From: Streptosporangium pseudovulgare | Lineage (GTDB): Bacteria; Actinomycetota; Actinomycetes; Streptosporangiales; Streptosporangiaceae | NCBI RefSeq assembly: GCF_014648055.1 | Contig: NZ_BMQJ01000002.1 | Span: 1 to 64,000 of the forward strand | Direction of reading: 5' to 3' | Length of the DNA stretch: 64,000 nucleotides | Shown: piece by piece, positions 40,001 through 50,603 of the stretch | Layout: each line of letters starts with the position of its first letter | Position numbering within the stretch: position 1 is the first letter of the stretch | Position numbers and translations under genes: made by a program | Notes under the pieces: generated by a model | The model's input: the letters and a program-made list of their open reading frames with translations, nothing else | Told to the model about the DNA's origin: nothing | Database searches by the model: none

Positions 40001-42772
40001 TCACTTGGACGGCGGGGTCACCTGGATGATCGCCCCGAGGTTGCCGGGCAGCGGGGTGACCAGCTTGAGCTTCACACCCAGCGCCTTGCCCTCGTCGCCG
40101 GGGTTGCCGGTGCCGAGGACGTGGCCGTCGCCCAGGTCACTGCCGTACAGGTCGGTGGCCGGGGTGCCGTCGGGGTTGACGACCCGGGTGCTGTAGGGCT
40201 GGTCGCCCTTGGACGGGACGACCACCGAGGCGTCGAAGTCGCGGTAGTAGAGGCCGCCGTCACGGAACTCGAAGCCCGGGACCCAGGTCTTGGCGTCGGT
40301 GAACTCGTGCACCCCGTTCTGGGCCGGCAGCTTGCTGCAGTAGGCGCTGAACGGCTCGTTCGCACCCTCGATGCACTCGGTGAAGGGGTAGGTCTTGCCG
40401 AAGGAGAACGCCGCGTTCGAGGTCTGCATACGGCCGGGCAGGTTCTTCAGCACGGTCGGGTCCTTCTGCGCCCCCTCGCCGTTCCGGCGGAGCGGGTCGA
40501 AGTGGGAGTCGACCAGGAGGAGGCTGCCCTTGGAGCCGATGCTCGGCGCCAGGTCCAGGTTGTTGACGATGGAGTTGTTGGTGTAGGTCGAGTCGCGGTA
40601 CCACACCAGCATGCCGGGCGCGTTGTACTTGACCTTCTCCACCTTCCACGCGCCGTCGCGGGAGTAGTTGGTGGTGTAGGTGTACTGCAGGCCCTTGTCG
40701 AAGCCGTCGAAGTTGCGCCACTCCGCGAGGTAGAAGCGGGAGATCTCGCGGTAGCCGTCGTTGACGATCCAGCCCTGGCCGTGGGTGTTGGTGAAGGTGC
40801 CGCCGCTGGTGGTCCAGCCGTTGTTGCCGCCCTCGACGTCGTCGCTCCAGACGGTCTGGCCGCCGTTGGTGAGCGCGAAGTCGTCCACGTGCCAGCTGCG
40901 CGGGGTGAAGGCCGCGTCGGTGTTGTAGACCAGGCGCAGCTTGATGTTCTTGCCCGCGAACGGGGCCAGGTCGACGTAGTCGTGCCGCCAGCCGTCGGTG
41001 TTGCCGGTGAGGCCGTACTTGCGGTTGTTGAACTTGGCGAGGTTCTTGTTCGGGTCGGGGTAGTCGTCACCGGTCGAGACCAGGGCGCCGCCCTCGGTGT
41101 AGACCTTCAGCTGGCTCCAGGTGGAGCCGCCGTCGGTGGACGCCTCGACGAAGCCGAAGTCCCAGTCCTGCTCGATCTCGTAGTTGTTCCAGAGCCAGAA
41201 CTTCACGTCGGGGCCGGCCGGGACCTGGACGTCGCGGGCGAGCTTGACGTCGCCCCACTCCTGGTCGAGGTTGGACCACCACATCTTGGTGCCGCTGTGC
41301 GGCTCGATCATCTTCAGCGGCGCGCTGGGCACGTTCACCCGGACGCCGTCCTGGGTGAGCTTGGGCGTGCGCGACGCCTGGCCGATCGTCACGAGACGGG
41401 AGGAGTCACCGGCGTTGAAGACCTTGGGGTTGGCCCAGCCGAGGACCCACTTGTCCCAGATGCCCATGTGGGTGGGCATGGACTGGAAGATCGGGCCGCT
41501 GTGCGAGCCGCTGGACATCAGGTCCCAGAAGTCGACCGCGGAGGATCCCTGGCCGGTGGTGTCGTACAGGTCCGGCAGGCCCAGGTCGTGGCCGTACTCG
41601 TGGGCGAAGACGCCGACGCCGGAGTCCTCCGGCTGGACGATGTAGTTGGAGATCTTCACGTCCTTGCCGGGCACCTTGTAGCCGCCGGCCACCGCGCTGG
41701 AGTGCGCCCAGATCGCGTAGGGGCCCTCGGCGCCGCCGTCGGAGGACTTGTCCTTGCCGGCGTGGACCAGCACCAGGTGGTCCACCACGCCGTCGGGCTC
41801 GGCGAAGTTGCCGTCACCGTCGGCGTCGGCGACGTCCTCGACGTCGTAGTCGGCCCAGGGGAAGTTCGGGTCGGCGGCGGCGAGGGAGTTGACCGCGTCG
41901 ATGGCGAGCTGGCCCGGGCCGAGCGGGTTGCTCGGGTGACCGGTCATGTCCTGGGGCTCCTGGCCGCAGGCGCGGGCGCCGTAGTAGGCCTCCGAGTGCG
42001 GGACCTTGATCCACGGGCTCGCCTGGCCGCTGACGGTGTAGGCGCCCTTGGACATCTCCTCGTACATGTTCTTCATGGTGTAACCGGAGATGTCGATGCC
42101 CTTGCGGCCGTCCCGGGGGTCGGTCAGGTCGGGGCGGACCCGCTCGGTGATGCCCTTGGAGCTGTAAAGCATCTTGTTGAAGTGCTCGGGGCTGAAGTCC
42201 GGCACCCAGAAGCTGTTGTTGTCCTTGTTCGCCAGCTTCGCCGGGTCGGGGATCTTGTTGTGCAGCGGACCGTTGAGCAGGGTGCCCGGCGGCTCGGTCA
42301 CGCACGTGTCGTCGGTCACGCTCTTGGGACGGCTGAAGCCCGAGAAGTCGTCGTTCGCCTTGTCGTCGAACTCCACCAGAAGGGTGAGGAGCTTGGCCTG
42401 CTTGGCGACCTTCGACTTCTTGAACAGGAACTCGGCCGGGTTGAGCCCGGTCTTGATCGCCTGGGCCTCGCGGGCGGCCAGCACCCGGGCCGCGGTGGGG
42501 TTGCCCTCGGAATACTTGCGGTTGACCTTCTTCGCCGCGGTGGCCTGACGAGCCTTGGCTCGCGAGCCGGGAACGGCCGGGTCGGCCACCTCCGGCTCCT
42601 CCCTGGGCGGCGCGTAGTTGATGTAGTAGTCGGCCGCGGTCGGCTGGTACCGGGCGACCGAAGTGTCGGCCTGCGCCGACTGGCCGCCGACGGCCAGTCC
42701 CGCGGCGGCCAGGCCGACGACAGGCACCAGCGCGAGAACGCGCCTGCGGATGCCTCTGCCTCTGCTGGACAA
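40001..42772 (-). CDS. Secreted M6-family metalloprotease (immune inhibitor A-like)
   Basis: 923 residues starting at TTG 42772, which has GGGAGGG at ideal spacing and leads directly into a signal peptide (SSRGRGIRRRVLALVPVVGL... ending SAQA). A propeptide (to about 115) precedes the catalytic domain, with the zinc site in FAHEYGHDLGLPDLYD (His391, Glu392, His395). MSSGSHSGPIFQSMPTHMGIWDKWVLGWA follows and then two beta-sandwich (MAM/CBM-like) regions with repeated WSQLKVYTEGG and RSWHVDDF motifs. It is an extracellular endopeptidase. Own promoter; terminated at 39879-39913. Confidence 0.9.
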   Translation of the reverse strand: MSSRGRGIRRRVLALVPVVGLAAAGLAVGGQSAQADTSVARYQPTAADYYINYAPPREEPEVADPAVPGSRAKARQATAAKKVNRKYSEGNPTAARVLAAREAQAIKTGLNPAEFLFKKSKVAKQAKLLTLLVEFDDKANDDFSGFSRPKSVTDDTCVTEPPGTLLNGPLHNKIPDPAKLANKDNNSFWVPDFSPEHFNKMLYSSKGITERVRPDLTDPRDGRKGIDISGYTMKNMYEEMSKGAYTVSGQASPWIKVPHSEAYYGARACGQEPQDMTGHPSNPLGPGQLAIDAVNSLAAADPNFPWADYDVEDVADADGDGNFAEPDGVVDHLVLVHAGKDKSSDGGAEGPYAIWAHSSAVAGGYKVPGKDVKISNYIVQPEDSGVGVFAHEYGHDLGLPDLYDTTGQGSSAVDFWDLMSSGSHSGPIFQSMPTHMGIWDKWVLGWANPKVFNAGDSSRLVTIGQASRTPKLTQDGVRVNVPSAPLKMIEPHSGTKMWWSNLDQEWGDVKLARDVQVPAGPDVKFWLWNNYEIEQDWDFGFVEASTDGGSTWSQLKVYTEGGALVSTGDDYPDPNKNLAKFNNRKYGLTGNTDGWRHDYVDLAPFAGKNIKLRLVYNTDAAFTPRSWHVDDFALTNGGQTVWSDDVEGGNNGWTTSGGTFTNTHGQGWIVNDGYREISRFYLAEWRNFDGFDKGLQYTYTTNYSRDGAWKVEKVKYNAPGMLVWYRDSTYTNNSIVNNLDLAPSIGSKGSLLLVDSHFDPLRRNGEGAQKDPTVLKNLPGRMQTSNAAFSFGKTYPFTECIEGANEPFSAYCSKLPAQNGVHEFTDAKTWVPGFEFRDGGLYYRDFDASVVVPSKGDQPYSTRVVNPDGTPATDLYGSDLGDGHVLGTGNPGDEGKALGVKLKLVTPLPGNLGAIIQVTPPSK

Positions 42773-42936
42773 CGCATACCCTCCCTGCCCGGGTTCGCCG
42801 GGCGCGGACATCCCTGCGTGCCGTGTGCACGCGCCGACGGGGACGTTAGACGAGAAGGTAAAGCAGGAGTAAAGACGTCGGCTTTATGTTGTGAAACTGT
42901 AATTGAGAGGCTTTTGTCGCGTAAATACGTTATGTC

Positions 42937-42961
42937 GGTCCTTGATCTTTTATCAAGGACC
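42937..42961. promoter_or_regulatory. Palindrome upstream of the M6 protease promoter
   Basis: ggtccttgat-ctttt-atcaaggacc, a perfect 10-bp stem. It lies 165 bp before the protease start and 288 bp after the ctaD stop. Its AT content differs from the GC-rich terminators nearby. It may be an operator for the protease or a second terminator. Confidence 0.5.
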
Positions 42962-43006
42962 AATCGGCAGGTCGGACCCGGTGGACCACACGGCGGCCGG
43001 CCGTAC

Positions 43007-43090
43007 GGCGGGCGAGGGCACGGCGGGCGGGGACACGGCGGGCGAGGGCACGGCGGCCAGCCCGTACGGCGGGCGGGGGCACGGCGGGTG
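43007..43090. repeat. 15-bp tandem array (ggcgggcgagggcac units)
   Basis: Three contiguous 15-mers (43007-43051), one interrupted copy, then ggcgggcgggggcac and a partial copy. Intergenic, in the ctaD-M6 gap. Confidence 0.75.
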
Positions 43091-43111
43091 GTCCGGGACT
43101 CCCGGGCACGG

Positions 43112-43143
43112 CGACGCCCCGGCACCGGGGTGCCGGGGCGTCG
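43112..43143 (-). terminator. Strong hairpin terminator after ctaD
   Basis: cgacgccccggcacc and ggtgccggggcgtcg are exact 15-base complements separated by two bases (effective 14-bp stem with tetraloop), 105 bp past the ctaD stop. Confidence 0.75.
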
Positions 43144-43248
43144 GGACGGCGTCAGCGCGACGTCAGGGCGGGAGGGGCCGGGCGGTCCCGGATCTCCTCG
43201 TGCGGGACGGCCGCGACCGGCCCGCCGGACGACCGGCCGTGCGGGCGG

Positions 43249-44922
43249 TCAGATCTCCTCCTTCGGGGCGGTCGGATCGAGCTGGCGCGGCTGGGTCTTC
43301 ACCCTGGGGTGGTGCAGGTCGAAGGCCGGCCGCTCGGACCGGATGCGCGGCAGCGAGGTGAAGTTGTGCCGCGGCGGCGGGCAGGAGGTCGCCCACTCCA
43401 GGGAGTTGCCGAACCCCCAGGGGTCGTCCATGGTGACCCGGTCCGCGTGGCGGTGGGACCACCAGACGTTGTAGAAGAACGGCAGCGTGGAGGCGCCGAG
43501 GACGAACGCCCCGATCGAGGAGATCATGTTCAGGCCGGTGAAGCCGTCGATCGGGCTGTAGTCGGCGTAGCGGCGCGGGAAGCCGGCCGCGCCCAGCCAG
43601 TGCTGGACCAGGAAGGTGGTGTGGAAGCCGATGAACAGCATCCAGAAGTGGATCTTTCCGAGCTTCTCGTTCATCATCCGCCCGGTCAGCTTGGGCCACC
43701 AGAAGTAGAAGCCCGCGAACATCGCGAACACCACGGTGCCGAAGACGACGTAGTGGAAGTGCGCCACCACGAAGTAGGAGTCGGTCACGTGGAAGTCCAG
43801 CGGCGGCGAACCCAGGATGACACCGGTCAGGCCTCCGAACAGGAACGTGACCAGGAAGCCGACGGCGAACAGCATGGGTGTGGCGAAGACCAGGTGGCCG
43901 CGCCACATGGTGCCGGTCCAGTTGAAGAACTTCACGCCGGTCGGGACCGCGATGAGGAACGTCATGAACGAGAAGAACGGCAGCAGCACCTGGCCGGTCG
44001 GGAACATGTGGTGCGCCCACACGGTCATCGACAGCCCCGCGATGGCCATGGTCGCGCCGACCAGGCCGATGTAGCCGAAGATGGGCTTGCGGCTGAAGAC
44101 CGGGAGGACCTCGGTCACGATGCCGAAGAACGGCAGCGCGATGATGTACACCTCGGGATGGCCGAAGAACCAGAACAGGTGCTGCCACAGGATCGGCCCG
44201 CCGGTGGCCGGGGCGTAGATCTGGGCGTCGAACTTCCGGTCGATCAGCAGGGCCAGCAGGGCGGCGGCGAGCACCGGGAAGGCCATCAGCACCATCATCG
44301 AGGTGAGCAGGACGTTCCAGGTGAAGATGGGCATCCGGAACATGGTCATGCCGGGAGCGCGCATGCAGATGATCGTGGTGATGAAGTTGACCGCGCCGAG
44401 GATCGTGCCCAGGCCGCTGATGACCAGGCCGACGATCCACAGGTCGCCGCCGACGCCGGGCGAGCCGACCGTGCTCGACAGCGGGGTGTAGGCGAACCAG
44501 CCGAAGCTGGCCGCGCCGCCCGGGGTGAGGAACCCCGAGACGGCGATGATGCCGCCGAAGGCGAACAGCCAGTAGCTCACCATGTTCAGCCGGGGGAAGG
44601 CCACGTCCGGCGCGCCGATCTGCAGCGGCATGATCGCGTTGGCGAAGCCGGCGAACAGCGGCGTGGCGAACAGCAGCAGCATCACCGCGCCGTGCATGGT
44701 GAACATCTGGTTGTACTGCTCCTGGCTGACGAACTGTATGCCGGGGTGGAACAGCTCCGCACGGATGACCATCGCCATGAGCCCGGCGAGCACGAAGAAC
44801 ACGAACGACGTGATCAGGTAGAGGTTCCCGATGATCTTGTGGTCGGTCGTGGTCAGCCACGACACGATCAACGACCCCTTGGCGGTGGGCGCGAGCGCGG
44901 GCCGCTGCTGCACAGATGTCAC
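43249..44922 (-). CDS. ctaD: Cytochrome c oxidase subunit I (aa3-type)
   Basis: 557 residues from GTG 44922 (GGAAGGAG upstream); 12 membrane helices. Heme and copper ligands are visible: [15 protein letters not shown] (heme a His), [15 protein letters not shown] (Cu-B His with cross-linked Tyr), [19 protein letters not shown] (Cu-B His pair region) and [13 protein letters not shown] (heme a3/a His). It is the catalytic subunit of the actinobacterial cytochrome bcc-aa3 supercomplex. Subunits II and III are not adjacent; a lone ctaD copy is usual in this phylum. Confidence 0.96.
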   Translation of the reverse strand: MTSVQQRPALAPTAKGSLIVSWLTTTDHKIIGNLYLITSFVFFVLAGLMAMVIRAELFHPGIQFVSQEQYNQMFTMHGAVMLLLFATPLFAGFANAIMPLQIGAPDVAFPRLNMVSYWLFAFGGIIAVSGFLTPGGAASFGWFAYTPLSSTVGSPGVGGDLWIVGLVISGLGTILGAVNFITTIICMRAPGMTMFRMPIFTWNVLLTSMMVLMAFPVLAAALLALLIDRKFDAQIYAPATGGPILWQHLFWFFGHPEVYIIALPFFGIVTEVLPVFSRKPIFGYIGLVGATMAIAGLSMTVWAHHMFPTGQVLLPFFSFMTFLIAVPTGVKFFNWTGTMWRGHLVFATPMLFAVGFLVTFLFGGLTGVILGSPPLDFHVTDSYFVVAHFHYVVFGTVVFAMFAGFYFWWPKLTGRMMNEKLGKIHFWMLFIGFHTTFLVQHWLGAAGFPRRYADYSPIDGFTGLNMISSIGAFVLGASTLPFFYNVWWSHRHADRVTMDDPWGFGNSLEWATSCPPPRHNFTSLPRIRSERPAFDLHHPRVKTQPRQLDPTAPKEEI

Positions 44923-45200
44923 AGCCGGCTCCTTCCGGTTGGCGACAGCCGGATACGGCGGAACTCCCCGTTCGTTCACCAGCCCTCTGCCCGGTACGGA
45001 CAATCCGAACACACGGCACGATGAGCTACATAGTCAACTAATCTTCTCAATGAGGCAATTAATTCTAAAAAGCACATTTACAGGGATAATTCGCCTTATT
45101 TTCGGAATTCTCGCACCGGGCCGGACCGCAGCCGCACCCGGGTCGCCCGCTCCCTCTCCGCACCCGCTCCGCGCCCCCGCCCTCTCCCCGCCCCCTCCAT

Positions 45201-45254
45201 GCCCCTCCCCCGCCTCCGCGTCCGGCGCGCCCCTCCCCCGCCTCCGCGTCCGGC
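45201..45254. repeat. 26-bp direct repeat, 28-bp period
   Basis: gcccctcccccgcctccgcg plus tccggc occurs at 45201-45226 and 45229-45254. Intergenic, upstream of the FAD oxidase. Confidence 0.75.
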
Positions 45255-45284
45255 ACCCGGTCCGGGCGGCCCGGCCTGAGGGCT

Positions 45285-45296
45285 TACAGTCCCCTT
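45285..45296 (+). promoter_or_regulatory. TACAGT-N6-GTG: leaderless promoter of the glcD-like gene
   Basis: TACAGT at 45285-45290, then ccccct-type six bases and GTG at 45297. No Shine-Dalgarno. Identical hexamer and spacing to the aldo/keto reductase promoter at 17556. Confidence 0.6.
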
Positions 45297-46658
45297 GTGA
45301 CTGCTATCACCGAACTCACCGCCGCGCTCGCACCCGGAAAGATCCTGACCGACCCCGACGTGACCGACTCCTACGCCCGGGACCGGACCTTCCTGGAGCC
45401 GGGCAAGCCCCTGGCCGTCGTGCTCGCCGAGACCCGCGACGACGTGGTGGCCGTCATGCGCTGGGCGACCCGGCACCGGGTGCCGGTGGTGCCGCGGGGC
45501 GCCGGGACCGGCCTGGCGGGCGGGGCCACCTCGGTGGACGGCGGCGTGGTGCTGGCGCTGCACAAGATGACCGCGATCCGGGAGCTGTCCCCGGCCGACG
45601 AGATCGCCGTGGTGGAGCCCGGCGTCATCACCGCCGACCTGGACAGGGCCGCCCGCGAGCACGGGCTGATGTACGCGCCCGACCCCTCCTCCTACGAGAT
45701 CTCCACGATCGGCGGCAACCTCGCCACCAACGCGGGCGGGCTGCGGTGCGTGAAGTACGGCGTGACCCGCGACTCGGCGCTGGGCCTGGAGGTCGTCCTG
45801 GCCGACGGGCGGGTCGTCGACACCGGCAGGCGCACGGTCAAGGGCGTGACGGGCTACGACCTGACCGGCCTGTTCATCGGCTCGGAGGGGACGCTCGGGG
45901 TCATCACGGCGGCCACCGTACGGCTGCGCCGCGCCCCGGCCACCTATCCGGCGACGATCGCCGCCGAGTTCACCTCCCTGCGGGACGCCGCCGCCGCGGT
46001 CTCGGCGATCATCGCGGCCGGGTGCCAGCCGTCACTGCTGGAGATGCTCGACCGGACCACGCTGGAGGCCGTCGAGGCCTGGCGGAGCATCGGGCTGGAG
46101 CCCGCCACCAAGGCGATGCTGATCGGGCAGGCGGACTCCGCCGACGCCGAGGCCGTCTCCGCGCGGATGGCGGAGCTGTGCGAGGCCAACGGGGCGTCCT
46201 TCGTGGCGGCCTCCTCCAGCCCCGAGGAGGCCCAGGAGCTGATCTGGGTCCGCCGGATGGCCTACCAGGCCAAGGAACAGCTGGGGAAGTGCCTGGTGGA
46301 GGACGTGTGCGTGCCGCGCTCGGCGCTGCCGTTCATGATCGAGAAGATCGAGGCCATCGCGGCGCGGCATGACGCCCTGATCGCCACGGTCGCCCACGCC
46401 GGTGACGGCAACCTGCACCCGGTCTTCATCTTCGACCACGCCCTGCCCGAGCCGCCGCCGAACGTGTGGGCCGCGGCCGACGAGGTCTTCCGGGAGGCGC
46501 TGGCCATGGGCGGCACGCTCACCGGCGAGCACGGCGTCGGGCTGCTGAAGCGGCGCTGGCTGGCGCTGGAGACCGGCCCGGTCACCGAGGAGCTGCACCA
46601 CGGGATCAAGCGGCTCTTCGACCCGCTCGGCATCCTCAACCCCGGCAAGGCCATCTGA
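45297..46658 (+). CDS. FAD-linked oxidase, GlcD-like (glycolate/D-lactate dehydrogenase)
   Basis: 453 residues, GTG start. FAD-binding PCMH domain: VVPRGAGTGLAGGATSVDGGVVLAL, VEPGVITADLDRAAREHGLMYAPDPSSYEISTIGGNLATNAGG, GVTGYDLTGLFIGSEGTLGVIT. FAD-oxidase C-terminal domain: ATVAHAGDGNLHPVFIFD (His ligands) and GGTLTGEHGVGLLKRRWLALE. It oxidises a 2-hydroxyacid such as glycolate or D-lactate and passes electrons to the membrane chain. No GlcE/GlcF partner is adjacent. Probably leaderless; followed by a hairpin. Confidence 0.9.
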   Translation: MTAITELTAALAPGKILTDPDVTDSYARDRTFLEPGKPLAVVLAETRDDVVAVMRWATRHRVPVVPRGAGTGLAGGATSVDGGVVLALHKMTAIRELSPADEIAVVEPGVITADLDRAAREHGLMYAPDPSSYEISTIGGNLATNAGGLRCVKYGVTRDSALGLEVVLADGRVVDTGRRTVKGVTGYDLTGLFIGSEGTLGVITAATVRLRRAPATYPATIAAEFTSLRDAAAAVSAIIAAGCQPSLLEMLDRTTLEAVEAWRSIGLEPATKAMLIGQADSADAEAVSARMAELCEANGASFVAASSSPEEAQELIWVRRMAYQAKEQLGKCLVEDVCVPRSALPFMIEKIEAIAARHDALIATVAHAGDGNLHPVFIFDHALPEPPPNVWAAADEVFREALAMGGTLTGEHGVGLLKRRWLALETGPVTEELHHGIKRLFDPLGILNPGKAI

Positions 46659-46669
46659 GCCGCGCTCCC

Positions 46670-46701
46670 GGCGGCCCTCCCGGCGGTCCGGGCGGGCCGC
46701 C
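46670..46701 (+). terminator. Two-step hairpin after the glcD-like gene
   Basis: Outer stem ggcggccc/gggccgcc and inner stem cccgg/ccggg with loop cggt, starting 11 nt after the stop codon. Confidence 0.65.
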
Positions 46702-46859
46702 GGGGGCCCGGTACGGCGGGGCGCCCGTTCGCCGGGGTCGCGGAAACTCCGGCGGCCCGCCCCGGCGGCGATGTCCGGCGGAAAACATCCGCCCCGGGGC
46801 TCACGCTGGTAGCGTGCTGCACCACATAAACCTGTTTTTCGCTTTTGTCGGGGGTCGTC

Positions 46860-48755
46860 GTGGTAGAGCCGCTCTCAGCGGGGGATCCCCCGCGGCTGGG
46901 CCAGTACGAGCTGACCGGCCGCCTGGGGGAGGGCGGTCAGGGGGTCGTCTTCCTCGGGCGCGGACCGGCGGGCGAGCAGGTCGCCGTCAAACTCCTGCAC
47001 CACGGCCTGGCGTCCGACCCCGAGGCCCGGTCGCGGTTCCTGCGGGAGGTCTCGGTCGCCCAGCGGGTCGCCCGGTTCTGCACCGCCTCGGTGCTCCACG
47101 CCGACCTGGCGGGCAGCCAGCCGTACGTCGTCAGCGAGTACGTTCCGGGGCCGTCGCTGCGGCAGCTGGTCCTCACCGAGGGCCCGCGCAGGGGCGCCGC
47201 GCTCGACCGCCTCGCGATGAGCACGGCCACCGCGCTGTCGGCGATCCACCGGGCCGGGATCCTGCACCGGGACTTCAAGCCCGCCAACGTGCTGATGGGG
47301 CCGGAGGGCCCCGTCGTGATCGACTTCGGCATCGCCAGGGCGCTGGACTCCCCCGGCCTGACCTCCACCGGGACGGCCGTGGGCACGCCGTCCTATCTCG
47401 CCCCCGAACAGCTCGGCGACGGCGAGGTGACGGCCGCCGCCGACGTGTTCGCCTGGGGCGTCACGATGGTCTTCGCCGCGACCGGCAAGCCCGCGTTCGG
47501 CGCGGACTCCATCCCGGTGGTGATGAACCGGATCCTCACCGCCGCACCCGACCTCGGCGCACTGGACGGGCAGCTGCGCTCCCTGGTGACCGCGTGCCTG
47601 TCCAAGGACCCGGCGGCCCGGCCCACCGCCGAGGAGCTGGTGGGCCACCTGATGGGCGCGACGATCCCCTCCCCCGCCCACCTGCGGGACCAGCCCCCGC
47701 AGGCCCGGCCCGCATCGCCGCCCCCGGCCGGACCCGCCTCCGCCCCGCCGGGTCCGGCGGGTCCCGCCCCGGTCACCGCCGGTCCCCCGTACCCCGGGCG
47801 CGGCCCCGGCGCGGCCGCCCCCGGCGGCCCGCACCCCGGCGGTGCTCCCGCCCCGGCCGCCCCCGGCGACCCGGCCCGGCCGGGCAGGCCCGCGCCGAAA
47901 CCACGCCGGCCGAGCGGCCTCCTGCTCGCGAGCGTGGCGGGCGTGGCCGCGCTGGCGGTCGCCACGGGCACCGTGGTGATCCTCAACGGCGACGAGCGGA
48001 CCTCGGCCGCCGAGGCCGCCAAGACCGCCGAGCCGTCGAACCCCACGCGGCAGGCCGGGGAGCCCGAGGAGCCCGAGGCGGAGCTCACCCCCGACGAGCC
48101 GCCCGCGGCGTGGAAGTCGCCCACGCCGAAGGCGAGCCCCTCACCCACCGCCCAGGCAGGCCGGGGGCGGACGGTCGCCCCCCAGCCCCCCAGGCCGTCC
48201 GAGCCGACGGCCACCAGGGCGGGCGGCGGCTCCGGCGACCGCGAGCGGGCGCGGAAGACCGCGGAACCGGACCCGAACGCGGTGGAGCCGGGCGACCCGC
48301 CGTCCGATTCCACCGAGAAGCCGGCCACCGCGCCGCCGCGGGCCACCACCAAGCCGACGACCGCCCCCCTCCCGAAGCCGACGGCCACGACCGCGAAGCC
48401 GACGACCAAGCCCAAGCCCGCACCGAAGCCGAACCCCTACACCGCGACCGGCGTCTGCGGCTCCGGCTACAAGGTGATCGACTCCCACGCCCTGTCGTCC
48501 TCGGCGACCGTCTACCTGCTCTACAGCTCCGGCGCGGGCCGCAACTGCGTGGTGACCATGTCGAAGTACGTGGTCCCGGAGAAGATCACCATGAACGCGA
48601 TCCTCCAGGTGAAGGGCGGCTCCTCCGGCAGCAACCCGGGCCCCTTCACCGCCTACGCCGGGCCGGTGCGGCTCCCCGGCGCCGGCAAGTGCGTCATCTG
48701 GGGCGGCTCGTACGGCTCGGCGACGTGGAAGAGCGGCTGGAGCCACTGCGGCTGA
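46860..48755 (+). CDS. PknB-type Ser/Thr protein kinase with extracellular C-terminal domain
   Basis: About 631 residues from GTG 46860. The kinase domain (12-265) is intact: GRLGEGGQGVVFLG, Lys in VAVKLL, HRDFKPANVLM, DFGIARALD, GTPSYLAPEQL and DVFAWGVTMVFAATG. A Pro-rich juxtamembrane stretch precedes one membrane helix (LLLASVAGVAALAVATGTVVIL, about 360-380). A Thr/Pro/Lys-rich outer linker and a small Cys-containing outer domain follow (VCGSGYKVIDSHALSSSATVYLLYSSGAGRNCVV, ending WGGSYGSATWKSGWSHCG). It probably senses an envelope signal. Confidence 0.92.
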   Translation: MVEPLSAGDPPRLGQYELTGRLGEGGQGVVFLGRGPAGEQVAVKLLHHGLASDPEARSRFLREVSVAQRVARFCTASVLHADLAGSQPYVVSEYVPGPSLRQLVLTEGPRRGAALDRLAMSTATALSAIHRAGILHRDFKPANVLMGPEGPVVIDFGIARALDSPGLTSTGTAVGTPSYLAPEQLGDGEVTAAADVFAWGVTMVFAATGKPAFGADSIPVVMNRILTAAPDLGALDGQLRSLVTACLSKDPAARPTAEELVGHLMGATIPSPAHLRDQPPQARPASPPPAGPASAPPGPAGPAPVTAGPPYPGRGPGAAAPGGPHPGGAPAPAAPGDPARPGRPAPKPRRPSGLLLASVAGVAALAVATGTVVILNGDERTSAAEAAKTAEPSNPTRQAGEPEEPEAELTPDEPPAAWKSPTPKASPSPTAQAGRGRTVAPQPPRPSEPTATRAGGGSGDRERARKTAEPDPNAVEPGDPPSDSTEKPATAPPRATTKPTTAPLPKPTATTAKPTTKPKPAPKPNPYTATGVCGSGYKVIDSHALSSSATVYLLYSSGAGRNCVVTMSKYVVPEKITMNAILQVKGGSSGSNPGPFTAYAGPVRLPGAGKCVIWGGSYGSATWKSGWSHCG

Positions 48756-48905
48756 GCCCCGGAGAGGCCGGACCGGGTCCCGGCGGCATGCCGCGGGCCG
48801 GGCCGGCGGGAGGTCCGGCCGATCGCTTCCGCCGCCTCACGTGCGCCTTCGCCGCTTTCGCGTCGACACGCGTCGTCGCCCCTGTCGGAGCGCCTGAGCG
48901 TCGGC

Positions 48906-48917
48906 TACCTTGCTGGG
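48906..48917 (+). promoter_or_regulatory. TACCTT-N6-GTG element before a short leader frame
   Basis: TACCTT at 48906-48911 is followed by six bases and a GTG at 48918 that opens a 33-codon frame overlapping the carboxyltransferase start. Same geometry as the other leaderless promoters in the window. Confidence 0.4.
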
Positions 48918-49015
48918 GTGATCGTCAACTCTGGGACGGCGGCCGGGCGGGATCACCCGGCGCGCGGCGGGCGGGGCAGGCGGGGCGGGCGGACGGACAC
49001 CGGGCGGGACACCCG

Positions 49016-49019
<4 letters not shown>
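48918..49019 (+). CDS. Possible leaderless 33-residue upstream peptide
   Basis: GTG 48918 opens a frame starting MIVNSGTAAGRDHPARGG and ending in an Arg/Gly/Thr-rich tail; its TGA at 49017 overlaps the GTG at 49016 (GTGA). The carboxyltransferase GTG has no Shine-Dalgarno, so coupling to this frame would explain how it is translated. The peptide itself shows no family; it may only serve to deliver ribosomes. Confidence 0.35.
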
Positions 49020-50599
<1,580 letters not shown>

Positions 50600-50603
50600 G
50601 CCC

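Larger units (their letters stand above)
42773..43248. other. 476-bp gap between ctaD and the M6 protease
   Basis: From right to left: a 15-bp hairpin ending ctaD (43112-43143), a tandem 15-mer array (43007-43090), a 10-bp stem hairpin (42937-42961) and an AT-rich stretch (42850-42935). The AT-rich part has direct ctttac copies, probably the protease promoter. No gene seen. Confidence 0.55.
44923..45296. other. 374-bp divergent gap between ctaD and the glcD-like gene
   Basis: 45020-45110 is a distinctly AT-rich island. On the minus strand TTGCCT (45058-45053) and GACTAT (45035-45030) are 17 bp apart and could be the ctaD promoter. The right part carries a 26-bp direct repeat and ends with the leaderless-type TACAGT box of the oxidase gene. 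No gene seen. Confidence 0.5.

Noticed and set aside
42316..42820. ATG overlapping the protease TTG as the start of another gene
   Set aside because: The frame gives an Arg/Pro-rich product inside the protease signal peptide region; TTG 42772 has the ideal Shine-Dalgarno and opens a signal peptide.
43007..43090. CRISPR-like array
   Set aside because: Units are contiguous 15-mers without unique spacers and no cas genes are present; a plain tandem repeat.
39344..43474. Very long open frame on the plus strand through the lipid kinase and protease genes
   Set aside because: Antisense to two well-supported genes with family motifs; long antisense frames are expected at this GC content. The translation is low-complexity with no domain.
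46466..49015. Plus-strand frame continuous with the carboxyltransferase
   Set aside because: Only the part from 49016 has protein character; upstream it is the wrong frame of the PknB-type kinase.
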